DNA of 64,000 nucleotides from Melastoma dodecandrum (Eukaryota; Streptophyta; Magnoliopsida; Myrtales; Melastomataceae), in contig JARUPY010000539.1 of assembly GCA_029817715.1 (NCBI GenBank), positions 6,485,501 to 6,549,500 of the forward strand. The letters are read 5' to 3'. Of this stretch, positions 44,457 to 56,541 are shown one piece after another. The notes below the pieces were generated by a model. It did no database searches. It was given only the letters and a program-made list of their open reading frames with translations, and was not told where the DNA came from. Position numbers and translations under genes: made by a program. Positions within the stretch are counted from its first letter, which is position 1. Every line of letters starts with the position of its first letter.

Positions 44457-45418
44457 ATGGCCATCTACAGATTCAGCAACACTATGATCGGTTCCCTCAA
44501 CCTGATCACCCTCCTCGCGTCCATACCCATCATAGGTGCAGGGCTATGGCTCTCGATGAGCAGCACCATCTGCGAGAACTTCCTCCAGACTCCCCTCCTT
44601 GTCGTGGGGTTTATAGCCTTGTGATATCCCTGGCCGGATTCATCGGGGCATGCTTCAATGTCGCGTGGGCCCTCTGGGTGTACCTCCTCGTCATGATGTA
44701 CCTCATCGTGGCCCTGGCGGGATTCACCATCTTTGGATTTGCCGTGACAGGCCAGGGTGGCAGGACACTGGTTCCAGGTCGGAACTACCGGGAGTACAAG
44801 CTCGAGAGCTACTCTCCCTGGCTCAGGAGTAGGGTCACGGATTCAAACTACTGGAACTCCATCTGGAACTGCATCATTGGTTCGAAGGCCTGCGAGAAGA
44901 TGGGCAACTTGACCCCTCTTGACTACTACGAGAGGACGATGTCCCCTGTCCAGTCCGGATGCTGCAAGCCGCTGACGTCGTGCACTTACAACACAGGGAC
45001 AATGGTGGTTCCGGACCCAGACTGCATAAGATGGAGCAACGCACCATCAATGCTCTGCTACGACTGTGATTCCTGACGGCAGGGGTGCTGGAGGGCTTAC
45101 GGAGGAGCTGGCACAAGCTGGCAGTGCTCAGCATCCTGCTGCTGGTGCTCCTGATATGCATATACTCGATCGGGTGCTGCGCCTTCCGGAACACGAAGAG
45201 GGCCGAGACGGAGTACCCGTATGGTGAGAACAGGATGAGAAAGATCAAGCCCAGATGGGACTACTACTGGTAAGTCTCAACCCCAACAAATCCCATTCCA
45301 TCCCCATCCTCTTGCATCCTTCAAAACTGTCGTATACTTTTAACTGATTACTGAAACCATCCAAATTCCTAAAATGAACAGGTGGAGACGGCTGCATGAC
45401 CAGGAAAGGCTCTACTGA
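44457..45418 (+). pseudogene. Plant tetraspanin gene with two single-base frameshifts
   Basis: Exons 44457-45269 and 45382-45418. The start MAIYRFSNTMIGSLNLITLL is the first of four membrane helices. The large extracellular loop has the plant tetraspanin GCCKP motif, paired cysteines and the NSIWNCIIGSKAC block. The last helix is LAVLSILLLVLLICIYSIGC, and the C-terminus ends in a WDYYWWRR motif formed across the splice. Tetraspanins organise membrane microdomains. Two breaks: after GFIAL (about 44622) and after CYDCDS (about 45073) the conserved frame resumes one base out of register, each consistent with one missing base. Everything else is well conserved, so recent loss or sequence error are both possible. 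Confidence 0.85.
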
Positions 45419-46056
45419 TCCCATCCCAGCATATCCTTAACTTTCTTCCCCAAACATCAAGATCCAAAGTCGTCCTTGTCATCCTCGTCATCATCATCTC
45501 ATCTTAGCTTTTTCTTGCTTTAAGATTTAGCCGCTTTCTTTGTCTCTAGCCTTTCCTTTTTTTTTGTACACATATTATAACACTGGGGTCATTCCACGTT
45601 AAGCAAGCGATGAGTGTTAACAAGACGCAATATTGAATCCTTAATGACTGCTCAAATGTCCGTGTTTCCGATGTGCTTCCGTCGGGATAATACTTCTATC
45701 GACCTGTGAACTGATAATATTCCAAATGCACTTGGGAGAAAAGCCTCCAACTGGGACACAAACCTCAACGTGGTAAAAGGGACTCAAAACTTCAACTGAC
45801 ACCCCCAAGTGATTGAAGGACTCACTTCTGCTGCTCCTTGAATATAACCCTACATGAACACCCCCACCTTCCTCCCCGAGCTTACTGCCGGCGGAGTTCC
45901 ATCTCAGCTACCCCTATAGGACAATGCACTGCCCAATATATGCATTTATTCCTGCTGAGGTTTAAGGCATTCCCGGTCGTAAGGCCAAAAACCGAAAGCA
46001 CAAAAATCCTTTCTTTCTCCCTTCTCTTTTCCAGTCGGTCTACACCCCCTCCCCCC

Positions 46057-46088
<32 letters not shown>

Positions 46089-47023
46089 GAGAGCTGCTAG
46101 CTTGGAGTAATTAGATTTGGTCGAGGAGCTTATGTTCTGATTAGTTTTCGGAACTATGGAAATAATGGAATGAAATGATAATTACATTCCGCAAGAATTA
46201 AGATTAACCAGAGCAAGGAATACTTGGAATGAAATGAAATGCATTCCATTGAAATGATCATTCCTCTCTTTCATTCCATTTCGGATTATGCTTCAAATCT
46301 GTCAATGAGAATGGTCGGGTTGGCTTCTCCTTGGCCTGATGCAATATTTGTCCATTGGTCAGGTTTTCTTATGCAAATTTCCGACCTCTTACCTAATTTT
46401 TTTGGAGATTTATTATTGAAGATGGGAATTTGTAATCTCCAAAGGTCATAACCCTCCTTGAAGATGGATGTATAAAAAATCTTTAAAATTAATGAATTAA
46501 ATAATTTCATATTTTCTGGTTAAGTGTATACTTCTGTAGTTGTGTCCAGATTATCCTAATACTCCCTATAAATAGATAGATGCGTAATAATCTCAAATCA
46601 AGTAAGAAGAAAGCATTTTGCACCATAAATATATAAATTTCACTCAAATATACGTGATGATTTTACGAAATGTTTAACTATTCTAAAAAAGTTGTCAGCA
46701 ATAACAAACATACTTTTTGTTTGCATTTTCCCCTAACAAGTATTTTCGTTTGGGTTGATAAGTTGCTTCCATGAGCATGCGTTTCAATGGGGTAGGATAT
46801 TTGATGACTTCGATATGTTGTTTGTTAGTACATGTCCAAAGCCCCCGACCAGATGTTTCGTTGGTCCTTGCAGGCTCGTTACTTAGGTTCTCTGCAGTTA
46901 CGTGACATTACTACTGTACGCTCTAGTGACCCAGGTAAGAATGAGCGGCACGAGGGATAATCCCGGCATCTTTGCGAGGCCTTGCGAATCCCGAATTTTT
47001 ATTGCTTATGTTTGTTTAGGCAG
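45419..47023. other. Intergenic
   Basis: No supported gene. It contains a long poly-C run followed by (CA)n at about 46049-46086 and a short region of repeated GGAATG/CATTCC motifs at 46160-46290 that can pair with each other, possibly a small MITE remnant. Confidence 0.4.
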
Positions 47024-47135
47024 ATGGGATCGCCAATGAAACTCGCCATCTTCAATGAATATGTCGCCACGGCACTAAAGCAGTGGCACCACACAACGAA
47101 GAAACACTGTAGACACTCCACTGAACGGACACCAC
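47024..47135 (+). pseudogene. Possible MLO gene fragment
   Basis: After an acceptor-like TTTAGGCAG, the frame reads MGSPMKLAIFNEYVATALKQWHH. This resembles the MLO-family block MGS.MK..IF.E....AL..WH near the C-terminal calmodulin-binding region. No other MLO exon is recognisable nearby, so this would be an orphan exon relic. The match is short and made from memory. Confidence 0.35.
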
Positions 47136-48567
47136 TCCAGCCCTTCTGCAGGATATTCATGAGAGCAGCGAACAGAGCCTGCATTGAGAAGCCGAACATG
47201 AAGAATGTGGCATACACACAACGATCGTCATGGTAGAGGTGAGCAAAATATCTGAAATTCGAAGTCCAATTTTGTTTTCTGATTCAGGCTTTTATATTTT
47301 CATTTTCGTATTCGGATTCGGACTTATCCAAGTTTCAGATTTCGAAATCATACTCGAATTCGAATTTTAAAGAAAAAAAAATCGAATAATCTATATATCC
47401 GAAAAATTATAAAAAGACAGCCCATAATCATAAAAAGACAAGCCCATGGTACATCCAATCCAGATACATGCCACCCCTTTCCCATGCTGTCACGTTTTTT
47501 GTTTTCTGTTTTTAAATTTGTAGGTCCCGAATCGAGTAAGAAAGGGATCCCGCAATTCCACCTCTTCTTCCCATAGGAGTTACTGCAGCCAGCCGTCGGC
47601 CTGAGGAGTTCCTACCACCAACGTTCCGACCATCCCCTCCCAGGGTTTTGCCCCTACATCTGTGTTTTTCTGGGGAGATCTAATGTGGGTCTTAATTGGT
47701 TGCTCCCGAGTCTTCATTTGTATGTTCGTCTTTTTAAATTTGGATGTCCGGAATTCTAAGTACAACTATTTTCGGACTCAGGAAATTCATAATTTAGATA
47801 AATCGGACTTAGACTTGAACTTAAAGAACAAAATTTCGAAAGTTTGGAATTTCTCAAAAAACCCGAGTCCGATCCGAGTGCTCATCCCTAATCACGAGAC
47901 ATAAGACAAAGACAAGCCAGCTAATCAACCTGATACAGAACACTTCCCGTATGCTCCAAGTCCACTCGAAACAGCTTATGACAGAGAAATAAGTCTATCG
48001 GACTCTGCAGAACCGAAATGAGGACGAGGGAGAGATAGAACGGGTGAAAGAAACATTAAATTTGTGAAAGTTTCACTCTTTTCTGTTTCGTTTTTTTGGC
48101 TCAGTTGCGAGAGTTCATGCAATAAGTTAGGATTTCACTAGGGTTTGTATCCTCTTCTAAATCAGCAAGTAAAAGCTGTATCTATGGTATCTATAACAGT
48201 AGCAATAGCAATAACAATAGCGTTGCCTAAAATCGATTAGCCAAGGAGATCAGTACAATTTAGGTAAAGATCAAAGGGATGGGCCCTAACTAGTGGGATC
48301 AAGAGTAAGAAAGTTTTCTACAGGAAAGAACTTGAACAGGCGCACGCCAAATAAAAGGACAACTCATACACTAGACTAGAAATTGTACCTTTTGTTATAA
48401 GAAAATCGATATTGGCAAAAAGCAGGGGACACACAAACTCCTCCAGTGATCAACACACAGAAAACTGCGACGTCATTCCCCCAACAACTCTTTTGAACGT
48501 CCTCATCACAGAAAACTTACTTCTCTTTGTATGTTTTATGATCAGGAAAGGGCAGGCCAGCTGATCA
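47136..48567. other. Intergenic
   Basis: An AT-rich spacer. I see no gene or recognisable repeat. Confidence 0.4.
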
Positions 48568-50462
48568 TCACACGTTCTCATTGGCATCCTTTCTTGGCTC
48601 TTGCGAAGTGCCAACAGCAGCTAACCTCTCGGCTGCGAGCCTTTCCTCTAATGCCCGTGCGCCTCTTTCTCTGAAATTGAGTTCCAGCCAAAAAATATAA
48701 TGAGAAAAAATAGATGTCGCATAAAAGTGTAGTTTCTTCAGTCACAGTGCAACTATTCGGACAAAACTAGAGACAATGGTGCAGGGTGATAGTATTCGTA
48801 CAACTCCCTTAACACCTTCAAGGCTAGGCCAACTTGAATTAGAAGTACTATTGATCTAATGTTTCTCACTCGATAATCAATTGCAGAAGAATCTCACCTT
48901 CTTCTGGATGCCTCGATAGGGTCAGAGCCAGGCAAAGGGTTGCTACTCATATCGTGATCGTCAGACTCCGGCTGAATCTCATGCTTTCCACAGAGCAGTC
49001 GCCCAAATATAGTTGCAATAGGATCTATAATAGGCCTGTAATAGAAGAAACGTGCTATTGGAGATGATCTAAGCATTATTTTCATAACCAGTAGCCTCAC
49101 TCAGTCGTTACAACCCAAGTCACTACCCATGACTGTACCTCAGGAACTCGGGGAAAAATGAAGAGAAGGAAAAGTCATCGCTTGGATCCCCCTTGAATTT
49201 AATTTCTGGCTTTTTCTGCCAATATCTGAGATAAATCCAGCCCATATATGTCCCAAAGCACAGAGTCGGTAGATAAGTCGCAGGCTCAGCAGTGAAGAAA
49301 CTGCTTATGCCAGCCAACAGGAGAAGTATTGAGGGCAACCACTGCAACGAATCACAAAGGCAAAAGAGATGTGAAGAGAATATCAATCAATGGAGGCCGA
49401 TATCCAGCAAAACGCGGCACGCATTACCTTTGCCTTAAGCTTCAAGAAAGGAAGCTCCTGATCTGAAAATATCTGCTTGACACCAACAAGGAAACCAGCG
49501 AGGACGCCATGGAATCCAGAAAGTGGCATATACCTGTTTGTCAGTCGAGAAACAAAATACTCTACCTGAGTAGGCTGAGCAACCAAGAGAGAGAGAGAGA
49601 GAAGACGACAAAAGGCAGCGAGATCAACTTCTTTCAAAAAAGGCATCATATGAGGGTGCTCACAGGTAGCTTTCCTTAGTTGTGGCATAATACAAAATGA
49701 TGGCAGTAACGAAAACCCATAGTGAAGTTAAAAAATTGACGATGAAGATGAACTTCAGGAATTCCCTAGAACTCCAAACAGGCTCGAGCATCTTTCCCAT
49801 GAGGAGGAGACCGACCGTGCTTATAACAACCTGGCAGGATTGGCAATAGAGAGAAGAGTTGGCATAACTCCCGTCAATCCAAGATTCATCCTCTAAAAAT
49901 TAGAAGCCTCAAACAAAAAAGGCAAGTGCCGAATACCCCATATATGGTTTGTTCAATGTAACCGGCTGTGATGAGATTCCAAGCAAAAGGAATCGTCCTG
50001 TGAAGTATGGAAACATGTTCAGCAAATCACATTCATCCGATTCCGATCCCTCCAACACACTAAAATGCAGATCTCAAAGAATCTCGTCCGCCTGAATTCA
50101 CAAAATCCTCTCGAAATCAAGCACTAACCTCGCCCGATTCCCTGACCTGCGCGATCAACGCGTCCACACCCAACAAAACCCTCACAATTCACGACACCAC
50201 ACAAGACACTTACCTTGCGGGAATGAGAGCGAGGTAAGAGAGGGAAACGGGCAAGATCTGGACGAGGAGGTGACCGGCGACCAAGAACACCGCCAATCCC
50301 TTGCAAAGCCTCGAGTACCCTCCAGCCAAACTCGTTCCCTGCGCGACAAGAACCGGCGGTTCATTCAACGAGAAGCCTCAAGTTGACAATCGATCAAGAA
50401 GAATTCAGGAGAAAAGAGTGCGTAGGGAGGGAGTGGGGAGTTACGCCGGAGAGGGAACTCAT
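48568..50462 (-). CDS. RBL19: Rhomboid-like protein 19 / TMEM115 homologue
   Basis: Eight minus-strand exons: 50462-50445, 50338-50214, 49997-49937, 49830-49664, 49533-49428, 49341-49139, 49035-48898 and 48670-48568. All have GT-AG borders and matching phases, giving 306 residues. Landmarks: YSRLCKGLAVFLVAGHLLVQ, RTIPFAWNLITAGYIEQ, MGKMLEPVWSSREFLKFIF, MPLSGFHGVLAGFLVGVKQ, YLPTLCFGTYMGWIYLRYW, KGDPSDDFSFSSFFPEFLR, PLPGSDPIEASRRR and a charged C-terminus. Several hydrophobic segments fit the multi-pass DUF1751/TMEM115 fold. TMEM115 relatives are Golgi membrane proteins related to rhomboids without protease activity; location here is inferred. The frame is intact. The first exon has only six codons, supported by phase and by the family's short N-terminus. 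Confidence 0.92.
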
Positions 50463-52265
50463 GGCGGGGTTGAGATCCGATGGGAGAAATGTCGGCGAGA
50501 GGCGGACTCTGGTTGTCGTCGCGGGAGGAGGAAACAGTTTGATCCGGCGGAATTGAAGTGGAGTATTTATTGTAATTGAGATGATATTATCTTCCGAAGT
50601 CAACCAACATAATTCGTTCCATGTACATCTAGGACTACCGTTAGTTTTAAATACTTTGCGTGAAATACAATTGTTGAGTTTTAGAATTCGTGGATTATAC
50701 TTATAAAGGCGCTACTTAGATTTATATTATTTAAAATAAAATCATTACTTAAATAAGTGATTAATTATATAAAAAAAAAGAATGTTCTAACGATTTTCAA
50801 TCTAATAAAAAAGAAATTCTCTACATCTACTAAAGACTGGTATAAAGAAAATTACAGGAAAAATATTAAAAAAAATCCTAAGAGATTAATCCTAAGTAGA
50901 ATAACATTACAAATGAAGCGACAATGGATAGAGACAGATCTAAAGGAGCAGACTTATTAGTGTATGTCCATATCAAGACACTAATAGCTTTTATCATTTA
51001 TTAATTACTTTTTTATTCATAATTAATTTTTGATAAAACCTTATTTATTGATTATTTGTCAAGTTTTTTTGATCGAATTTATATTTAAATGAAACTTGAT
51101 AACTTCATTTATTCCATACGTGAAGTTATGCACCGTAAAATCTTAATTTGATATGAGAATTATGTGTCTAGCAAAGTATAAAGACGACAGTGTTGAGTCA
51201 ATATAATACTCATGACTCTCGTATATTAGAGAGTTGATGTCCTAATTTTTTGATTGAGATATTATTGATTTTAAATACATGTCCGTGAATGTTTATTCAA
51301 GTTAAAATATATTATATCTTAAAAATCAAGTAAAACGATTACGCATAATGATTTGAATTCATCCGTGAGATAGAAGATATTGAATTACACAATAATCAGT
51401 TTAATGTGATCTTGTTTTATGACCATTATTATATTACATTGGGTGTCTAAAACCTATTTCTAAATAGTTACCTTAATTAATGCATGAATAAATATACACT
51501 GCTTTCGTATATAGTGCTTATAGGTATAAATTTTTTAATTTTAAAATTAGAATTTGTTGGATTATAAATATATTTTGTAAATATACACTAAATCCTAATA
51601 TTGGATTTAAGTTTGTCGAATATATCTAAGTTATGGATAAAATAAGTATCACGAATAAATACATATGATAAACTAGTAAACACAACACAAACGGATAAAT
51701 ATGACATTAATATATTATTATCACTGTTATAAATTGAAATCAAATTTAGACTATTAAAATTTAAAGTGTTCATGTATCATGTGCATGGATATTATTAGAA
51801 GAGTCGTGTTTGAGATTTTCAAAGACCATCGTATCAAAACATTCGTAAACATTTTAAAACAACAAAGCACAAATTGTTGAACATATTTTATTTTTCGATT
51901 TATACATATTATACAAATCTTTGAACTAATTTAGAATAGTTTTTTAGAAATCACTATGTGTTGCACCTAGCTAAAACTAGACAAGACCTAGATCTAAACG
52001 AAGATGGCGAGGGGAGGATAAAAGCTCCAGTTGAGGGAGAAGAGACCCCAAATCAAAGAGAATCCATTGCATGCATTATAACCCCACGGCGACCTCGTCA
52101 AGCCAAGAACAACTTCCCGAATTGGCGGCAGGCGACGAAGACGACTGGAGGTGAAGCAGAGCCGCCAGAGTAGATGGAGATGGCGGAGTTGAGGTGATCG
52201 TGCTTGAGAGGAGTTGCGGTGGGTACTTGAGTAGAGTTGGAGATGTGGATGTGGAGGTAAGGTGG
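50463..52265. other. Intergenic, very AT-rich
   Basis: I see no gene, RNA gene or element with clear ends. Base composition drops to strongly AT-rich between about 50600 and 51950. Confidence 0.45.
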
Positions 52266-52850
52266 TGTTCACTCCGGAAGTGACCGCGGACAAGCCGGAT
52301 CCAAACACGTCGGAAATCTATGGCACTACGAGCAACTGGTGCCCAGAGGATTCGTTGAAATGTGTGGTCACCGTATGAAATGAAAAAAAGGAAGGGAGAA
52401 AGCAGCGGATGGGCAGCCTTAAGCGGAAATACTTACGGATGCTATCGACGATACTTCGGGAGTGAGCAAGAACGCAGAAGCACAAATAGAGCTTGAATGC
52501 TGGAATACACTAAAATATGACAATATATGTCCGTATGTGTAGAGAGGTGTCTTTGCAATGCCTTAGAACAACTATTTATACTAAGCTAGACCTACGTATA
52601 TACGATAATGTAATATTGCACATATATTACGCTTCCTTTGACGCCAGTTTCCTTGGAATATCTCCTTTTCATATGAGCAGACTTGACCACAATCTCCTTC
52701 CGGATCTCGTGATATTTTGGAGCCTTCCTTAACAGTCGACTGATCGACCGTGTTGCCCATTGGCATTCGTCGTAGAGTTTCCTCGCTCGCCCAGTCTGAC
52801 TGTCGCTTGTCGCTTGTCGCTTCATCGACCTGTTGTCGCCTGCTAATCGC
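52266..52850 (-). repeat. Diverged solo LTR related to the Tat elements (right end uncertain)
   Basis: It starts TGTTCACTCC and then shows AACACGTCGGAAATCTATGGC and a TGTGGTCACC block, parallel to TGTTCGCG..., ACGTCGGAAATATTTGGCA and GTGGTCGCC in LTRs A and B. A minus-strand TATA box (AGTATAAATAG, about 52570-52580) lies at a comparable place, and GTCGACTGATCGACC (52735-52750) recalls the U3 motif. I cannot fix the other end. Confidence 0.4.
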
Positions 52851-53062
52851 CTAGTAAAAGAATTTATAACATTGCTCGTGAAATTTTTGTTAGAAATAAC
52901 GCGTTTCAAATTTTTCGATTCCTCCGAAAATACAATATGAATCAACGTGGAACACACGTACCAAGATATATCATGGGCGGGAGTGGACAGAGAGGAGGAG
53001 GACAAAACAAACAACCGCCATAGGAAGGATATACAATAAAATCTACGACCAATACCAGAATC

Positions 53063-53077
53063 CACGTGGACCAATCA
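53063..53077 (+). promoter_or_regulatory. G-box and CCAAT motif upstream of LHCA1
   Basis: CACGTG at 53063-53068 is followed closely by CCAAT (53071). G-boxes are established light-response elements in photosynthetic gene promoters. The site is about 185 bp before the start codon. Confidence 0.5.
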
Positions 53078-53249
53078 AATGATCCCTTCGTGGATCATCA
53101 GCCAATAATAATACAGCTTCAGATACCCCATCCAACCCATTTCTCCCACACCCCCCAGATTTCCCCTTATAGCTTCCCTTTCATCTTCCAAAACCAAACT
53201 CCTCCCTGCTAAGTTCTGTGCCAAAAGCATCTCGTAAAATTCCTAAGCA

Positions 53250-54278
53250 ATGGCCGCCAACTCCTTGATGAGCTGCGGCATCTCCACCGCCGCCTTCCCT
53301 TTCCTCCTCTCCTCCTCCAAGTCCAAGTTCGCTTCCTCCCTCCCCCTCCCCTCCGTCAATGCCTCATCTAGGCTCACCATGTCCGCCGAGTGGATGCCCG
53401 GCCAGCCCCGTCCCCCTTACCTCGATGGCTCCGCCCCTGGGTGAGTCCCTCTCCGCCTGCCGTTGCTTTCCTCCTACTTGTTACGTGATTTAAATTGCGG
53501 TTGTACATAAATGGTTTCGATGCCTTCTTGGCGGGATCACAGCGACTTCGGATTTGACCCCCTCGGCCTGGGTTCTGTCCCGGAGAACCTCGAGAGGTTC
53601 AAGGAGTCCGAGCTCATCCACTGCCGCTGGGCCATGCTCGCCGTCGTAAGCTTTCCTTTCCCCTGTTCACTTCAACCACTCCCTGACCCGATTCCAGTTT
53701 CGATTTGGATTCAGTTGTATGTTGTTGTTTGTCGTAGCCAGGGATTTTGGTCCCAGAAGCGCTGGGGTTAGGGAACTGGGTGCAGGCCCAGGAATGGGCT
53801 GCCAAGCCCGGCGGTCAGGCCACCTACCTGGGCAACCCTGTCCCCTGGGGTACACTCCCCACCATCCTCGTGATCGAGTTTTTGGCGGTTGCGTTCGTCG
53901 AGCACCAGCGTAGCATGGAAAAAGATACTGAGAAGAAGAAGTATCCCGGCGGCGCCTTCGACCCCCTGGGCTTCTCCAAGGACCCTGTCAAATTCCAGGA
54001 GTACAAGGTCAAGGAGATCAAGAATGGTACGCTTCTTCAACGTGTTACCTTGTTGCATAACCTTCCTGATTAACACGGCTTCATATGAGGCTCCGATGTG
54101 TGAATTCTCTGGGGTGTCACGTATAGGTCGGTTGGCGTTGTTGGCTTTCGTCGGGTTCTGCGTGCAGCAGTCGGCTTACCCAGGGACGGGACCCCTGGAG
54201 AACTTGGCCACCCACTTGGCCGATCCCTGGCACAACAACATCGGCGACATCCTCATCCCGAGAACAATCTCACCATGA
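53250..54278 (+). CDS. LHCA1: Photosystem I chlorophyll a/b-binding protein LHCA1
   Basis: Exons 53250-53440, 53543-53645, 53738-54026 and 54127-54278 with consistent phases give 244 residues. The first about 45 residues ([16 protein letters not shown], then a serine-rich stretch) are a chloroplast transit peptide. The mature part has [20 protein letters not shown], the first chlorophyll-binding helix [18 protein letters not shown], the central helix [20 protein letters not shown] and the third helix [20 protein letters not shown]. The C-terminus ends [18 protein letters not shown]. This order and sequence are specific to Lhca1, a thylakoid antenna protein of photosystem I. The frame is intact. 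Confidence 0.96.
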
Positions 54279-55484
54279 GACATAGGAAAATGTTTTATTA
54301 TTAATTAATTCCCACACTCCTGTAAAATTCTCCAATCTCTCCTCGCCTGCGATGAAAGAAATGGACTCTCTGATTCCCTTGAAGCGTAGGCGTTGATAGA
54401 CAACAAAATCTACTTTGCAACCCACCAACCACCAATTCATGATCCCGACAATGGCGATTCCTCGATGCGAGCCGAGGCCTTACCCTTTTGGGCCTAGTAA
54501 TGGGCCGAACATGAAATTATCAGGCCCAACAAAAGCCCAAGCATCCGACTCCCTTCCCAGGTGCCGGCTACGAATGTAGTAATTATTCGACAAAACTGGT
54601 TGACGCCCCCATCAAGTGTCGACTGATGGTTCGAGGGTTTAGTGGCATGGATCGGTGGAGTTGACGAACAGACAGGTCCAGTCCAACCTTATATGATTAG
54701 GCCTGGAAGTGGGCAGTTAAGTACTTATCGAAGGCCCGGTCCAACAAAATCCCTAAAGAGAATTATCCAACCGGGGTCCCGAAAGGGGGCCGCCCACCCA
54801 ACCATCAAATCATGAGTAACTTTCAAAAGGGGACCATGGTTTTGTGGGGGGGGGGGGGGGGGGGGGAAAGAAAGCACGGTTGCGACTAATACAAATCAGC
54901 AAGGATTTAATTCGAATAATTAGGTAAAATAGAGGAACGCCGCGCAATGATTATTGGTCGGCCCTCCTCCCTCAGCTAGCCAAGAAATAAAAATGAGACC
55001 AAGCTTTTTCCCAGGATGGGATGAAAGTGAAAGTGATGATGATATTGGGTGGGATTTGGGCACTCTCTCAAAGAAAATCATTTATTGTCAATTTGGTTGA
55101 ATTTTTTTTATATACATATCACACCCCCCCCCCCCCCCCCTAATGATTTTGTTTTTTATGAGTTGAAATTATGACAAAAGGAATTTGCTTACAACACACT
55201 CCATCGTGGAAAATCGGAAGAAACCATGGACCACATCCGATTGTACTTCTCCACCCCCTCCCTTTATTCATGATGAACATGTAACAAGTTGCCTGCGCAG
55301 CTACTCCAAACTATCACGAATTAATTGACATGGCTCCACTCCATGTACGGTTGCTGCGACAATCTATGTAGTTCACGGAACAAACCCTAATAAACAGGGA
55401 GTTTGATCTCTCCCCGAAAGAGAGAGTTATGGGATAATGTTGTATTTTATAGGAACACGAAAAAGGGGGCGCGGGGAAGGGGGG
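54279..55484. other. Intergenic with homopolymer tracts
   Basis: No gene seen. There are a run of about 20 G at 54846-54866 and a run of about 18 C at 55124-55141. Confidence 0.5.
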
Positions 55485-56491
55485 TGTTGACATAATAGGA
55501 TATTCTGGGCCTGTGTTAAGTCTACAGCCCATATTGGAATAAGGGCCTTACCTAAGTCTATAGCCCGTCGACTGTGCCGAATCCCCAGTCCGCAACAGCC
55601 TAAGTCTACGACCCCTTTTAGAAATACGAGTGTGAGCTAAGTCTACAACTCATCTGAGCACGTCCCACGCACGACCTCATTAAGTAGAGGTTAGAAGAAT
55701 CTCTGAGAAAAACAAACTCCGATATCCCTGGAGAGAGGTTAAGATCAAGCCACGATTTAAGGGATTTTTCGAGGACGTGTGGAGCGTGCAAAGACTTACG
55801 GAATTTAGTATAAAAGGGAGAGTAGATTCTACTTAGAAAATTCTCACGATCAATCAGCCAAACACAAGCTTTGCATTGCTCGTTACCCTTAGTTTAGTAG
55901 CTACATCGGCCTGGGTTTATTGGGTCATCCTTCCAACAGCGGAGTGAGCAACCGTAGCTCCGTTGATCAACCTTCCGCCAGCACTCACATCGTCGAGGCG
56001 AGCAGCCGTAGTCTCGACACCCAACTTCCACCATCGCCTCCACCGTCGGGACGAGCAACCGTAGTTTCGGCGGTCATGCTCCGCCTGCATCTCCGACACC
56101 AAGGTGTTCATCCGAGGCCTTAGCATCCACATCCGACATCCGCTAGACTCTACTTCACGGGGCGCAAGTCTACAGCGCACTGTACCGAGTCTACAGCGTC
56201 AGCAGTGACGTCAGCACCAGGTCTACGTTTCGCGACAACGAGTTTACAGCGTTAGCAGCGATGTCAGCTCCAGTCGCACCTCCAGCAGCGAGTTTACATC
56301 GCCTCCGTCATCCATACCACCGTTTTTCCTTCATTTTTATGGCTGTAAGCATTCGTTTCTTCTTTTAAAACTTTGAACTTGTAACAACCGTATTACTTAT
56401 CATTGAAATTCATCTTTCTGGCGACCACATACAATTTCCTGTGAGTCCAATTGCCAAATATTTCCGACGTGGTCAGTTTCCTACGCGAACA
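55485..56491 (+). repeat. 5' LTR of element D
   Basis: 1007 bp, TGTTGACA...GCGAACA. It has a TATA box TATAAAAG at 55809-55816, a U3 with AAGTCTAC-type motifs (55520-55650) and R/U5 motifs GAGTCTACAGCGTCAGCAG (56160-56230). Confidence 0.9.
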
Positions 56492-56497
56492 CGTCTT

Positions 56498-56515
56498 TGG
56501 CGACCACAGTGGGAG
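56498..56515 (+). other. Primer-binding site of element D
   Basis: TGGCGACCACAGTGGGAG starts six bases after the LTR end. It is identical to the site of element A. Confidence 0.75.
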
Positions 56516-56541
56516 ACGAGTAAAATACCTCATATTTGCAG

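Noticed and set aside
47136..47240. Continuation of the MLO-like frame to 47236 as a real exon
   Set aside because: The residues after WHH lose any resemblance to MLO proteins, so I limit the fragment to the first part.
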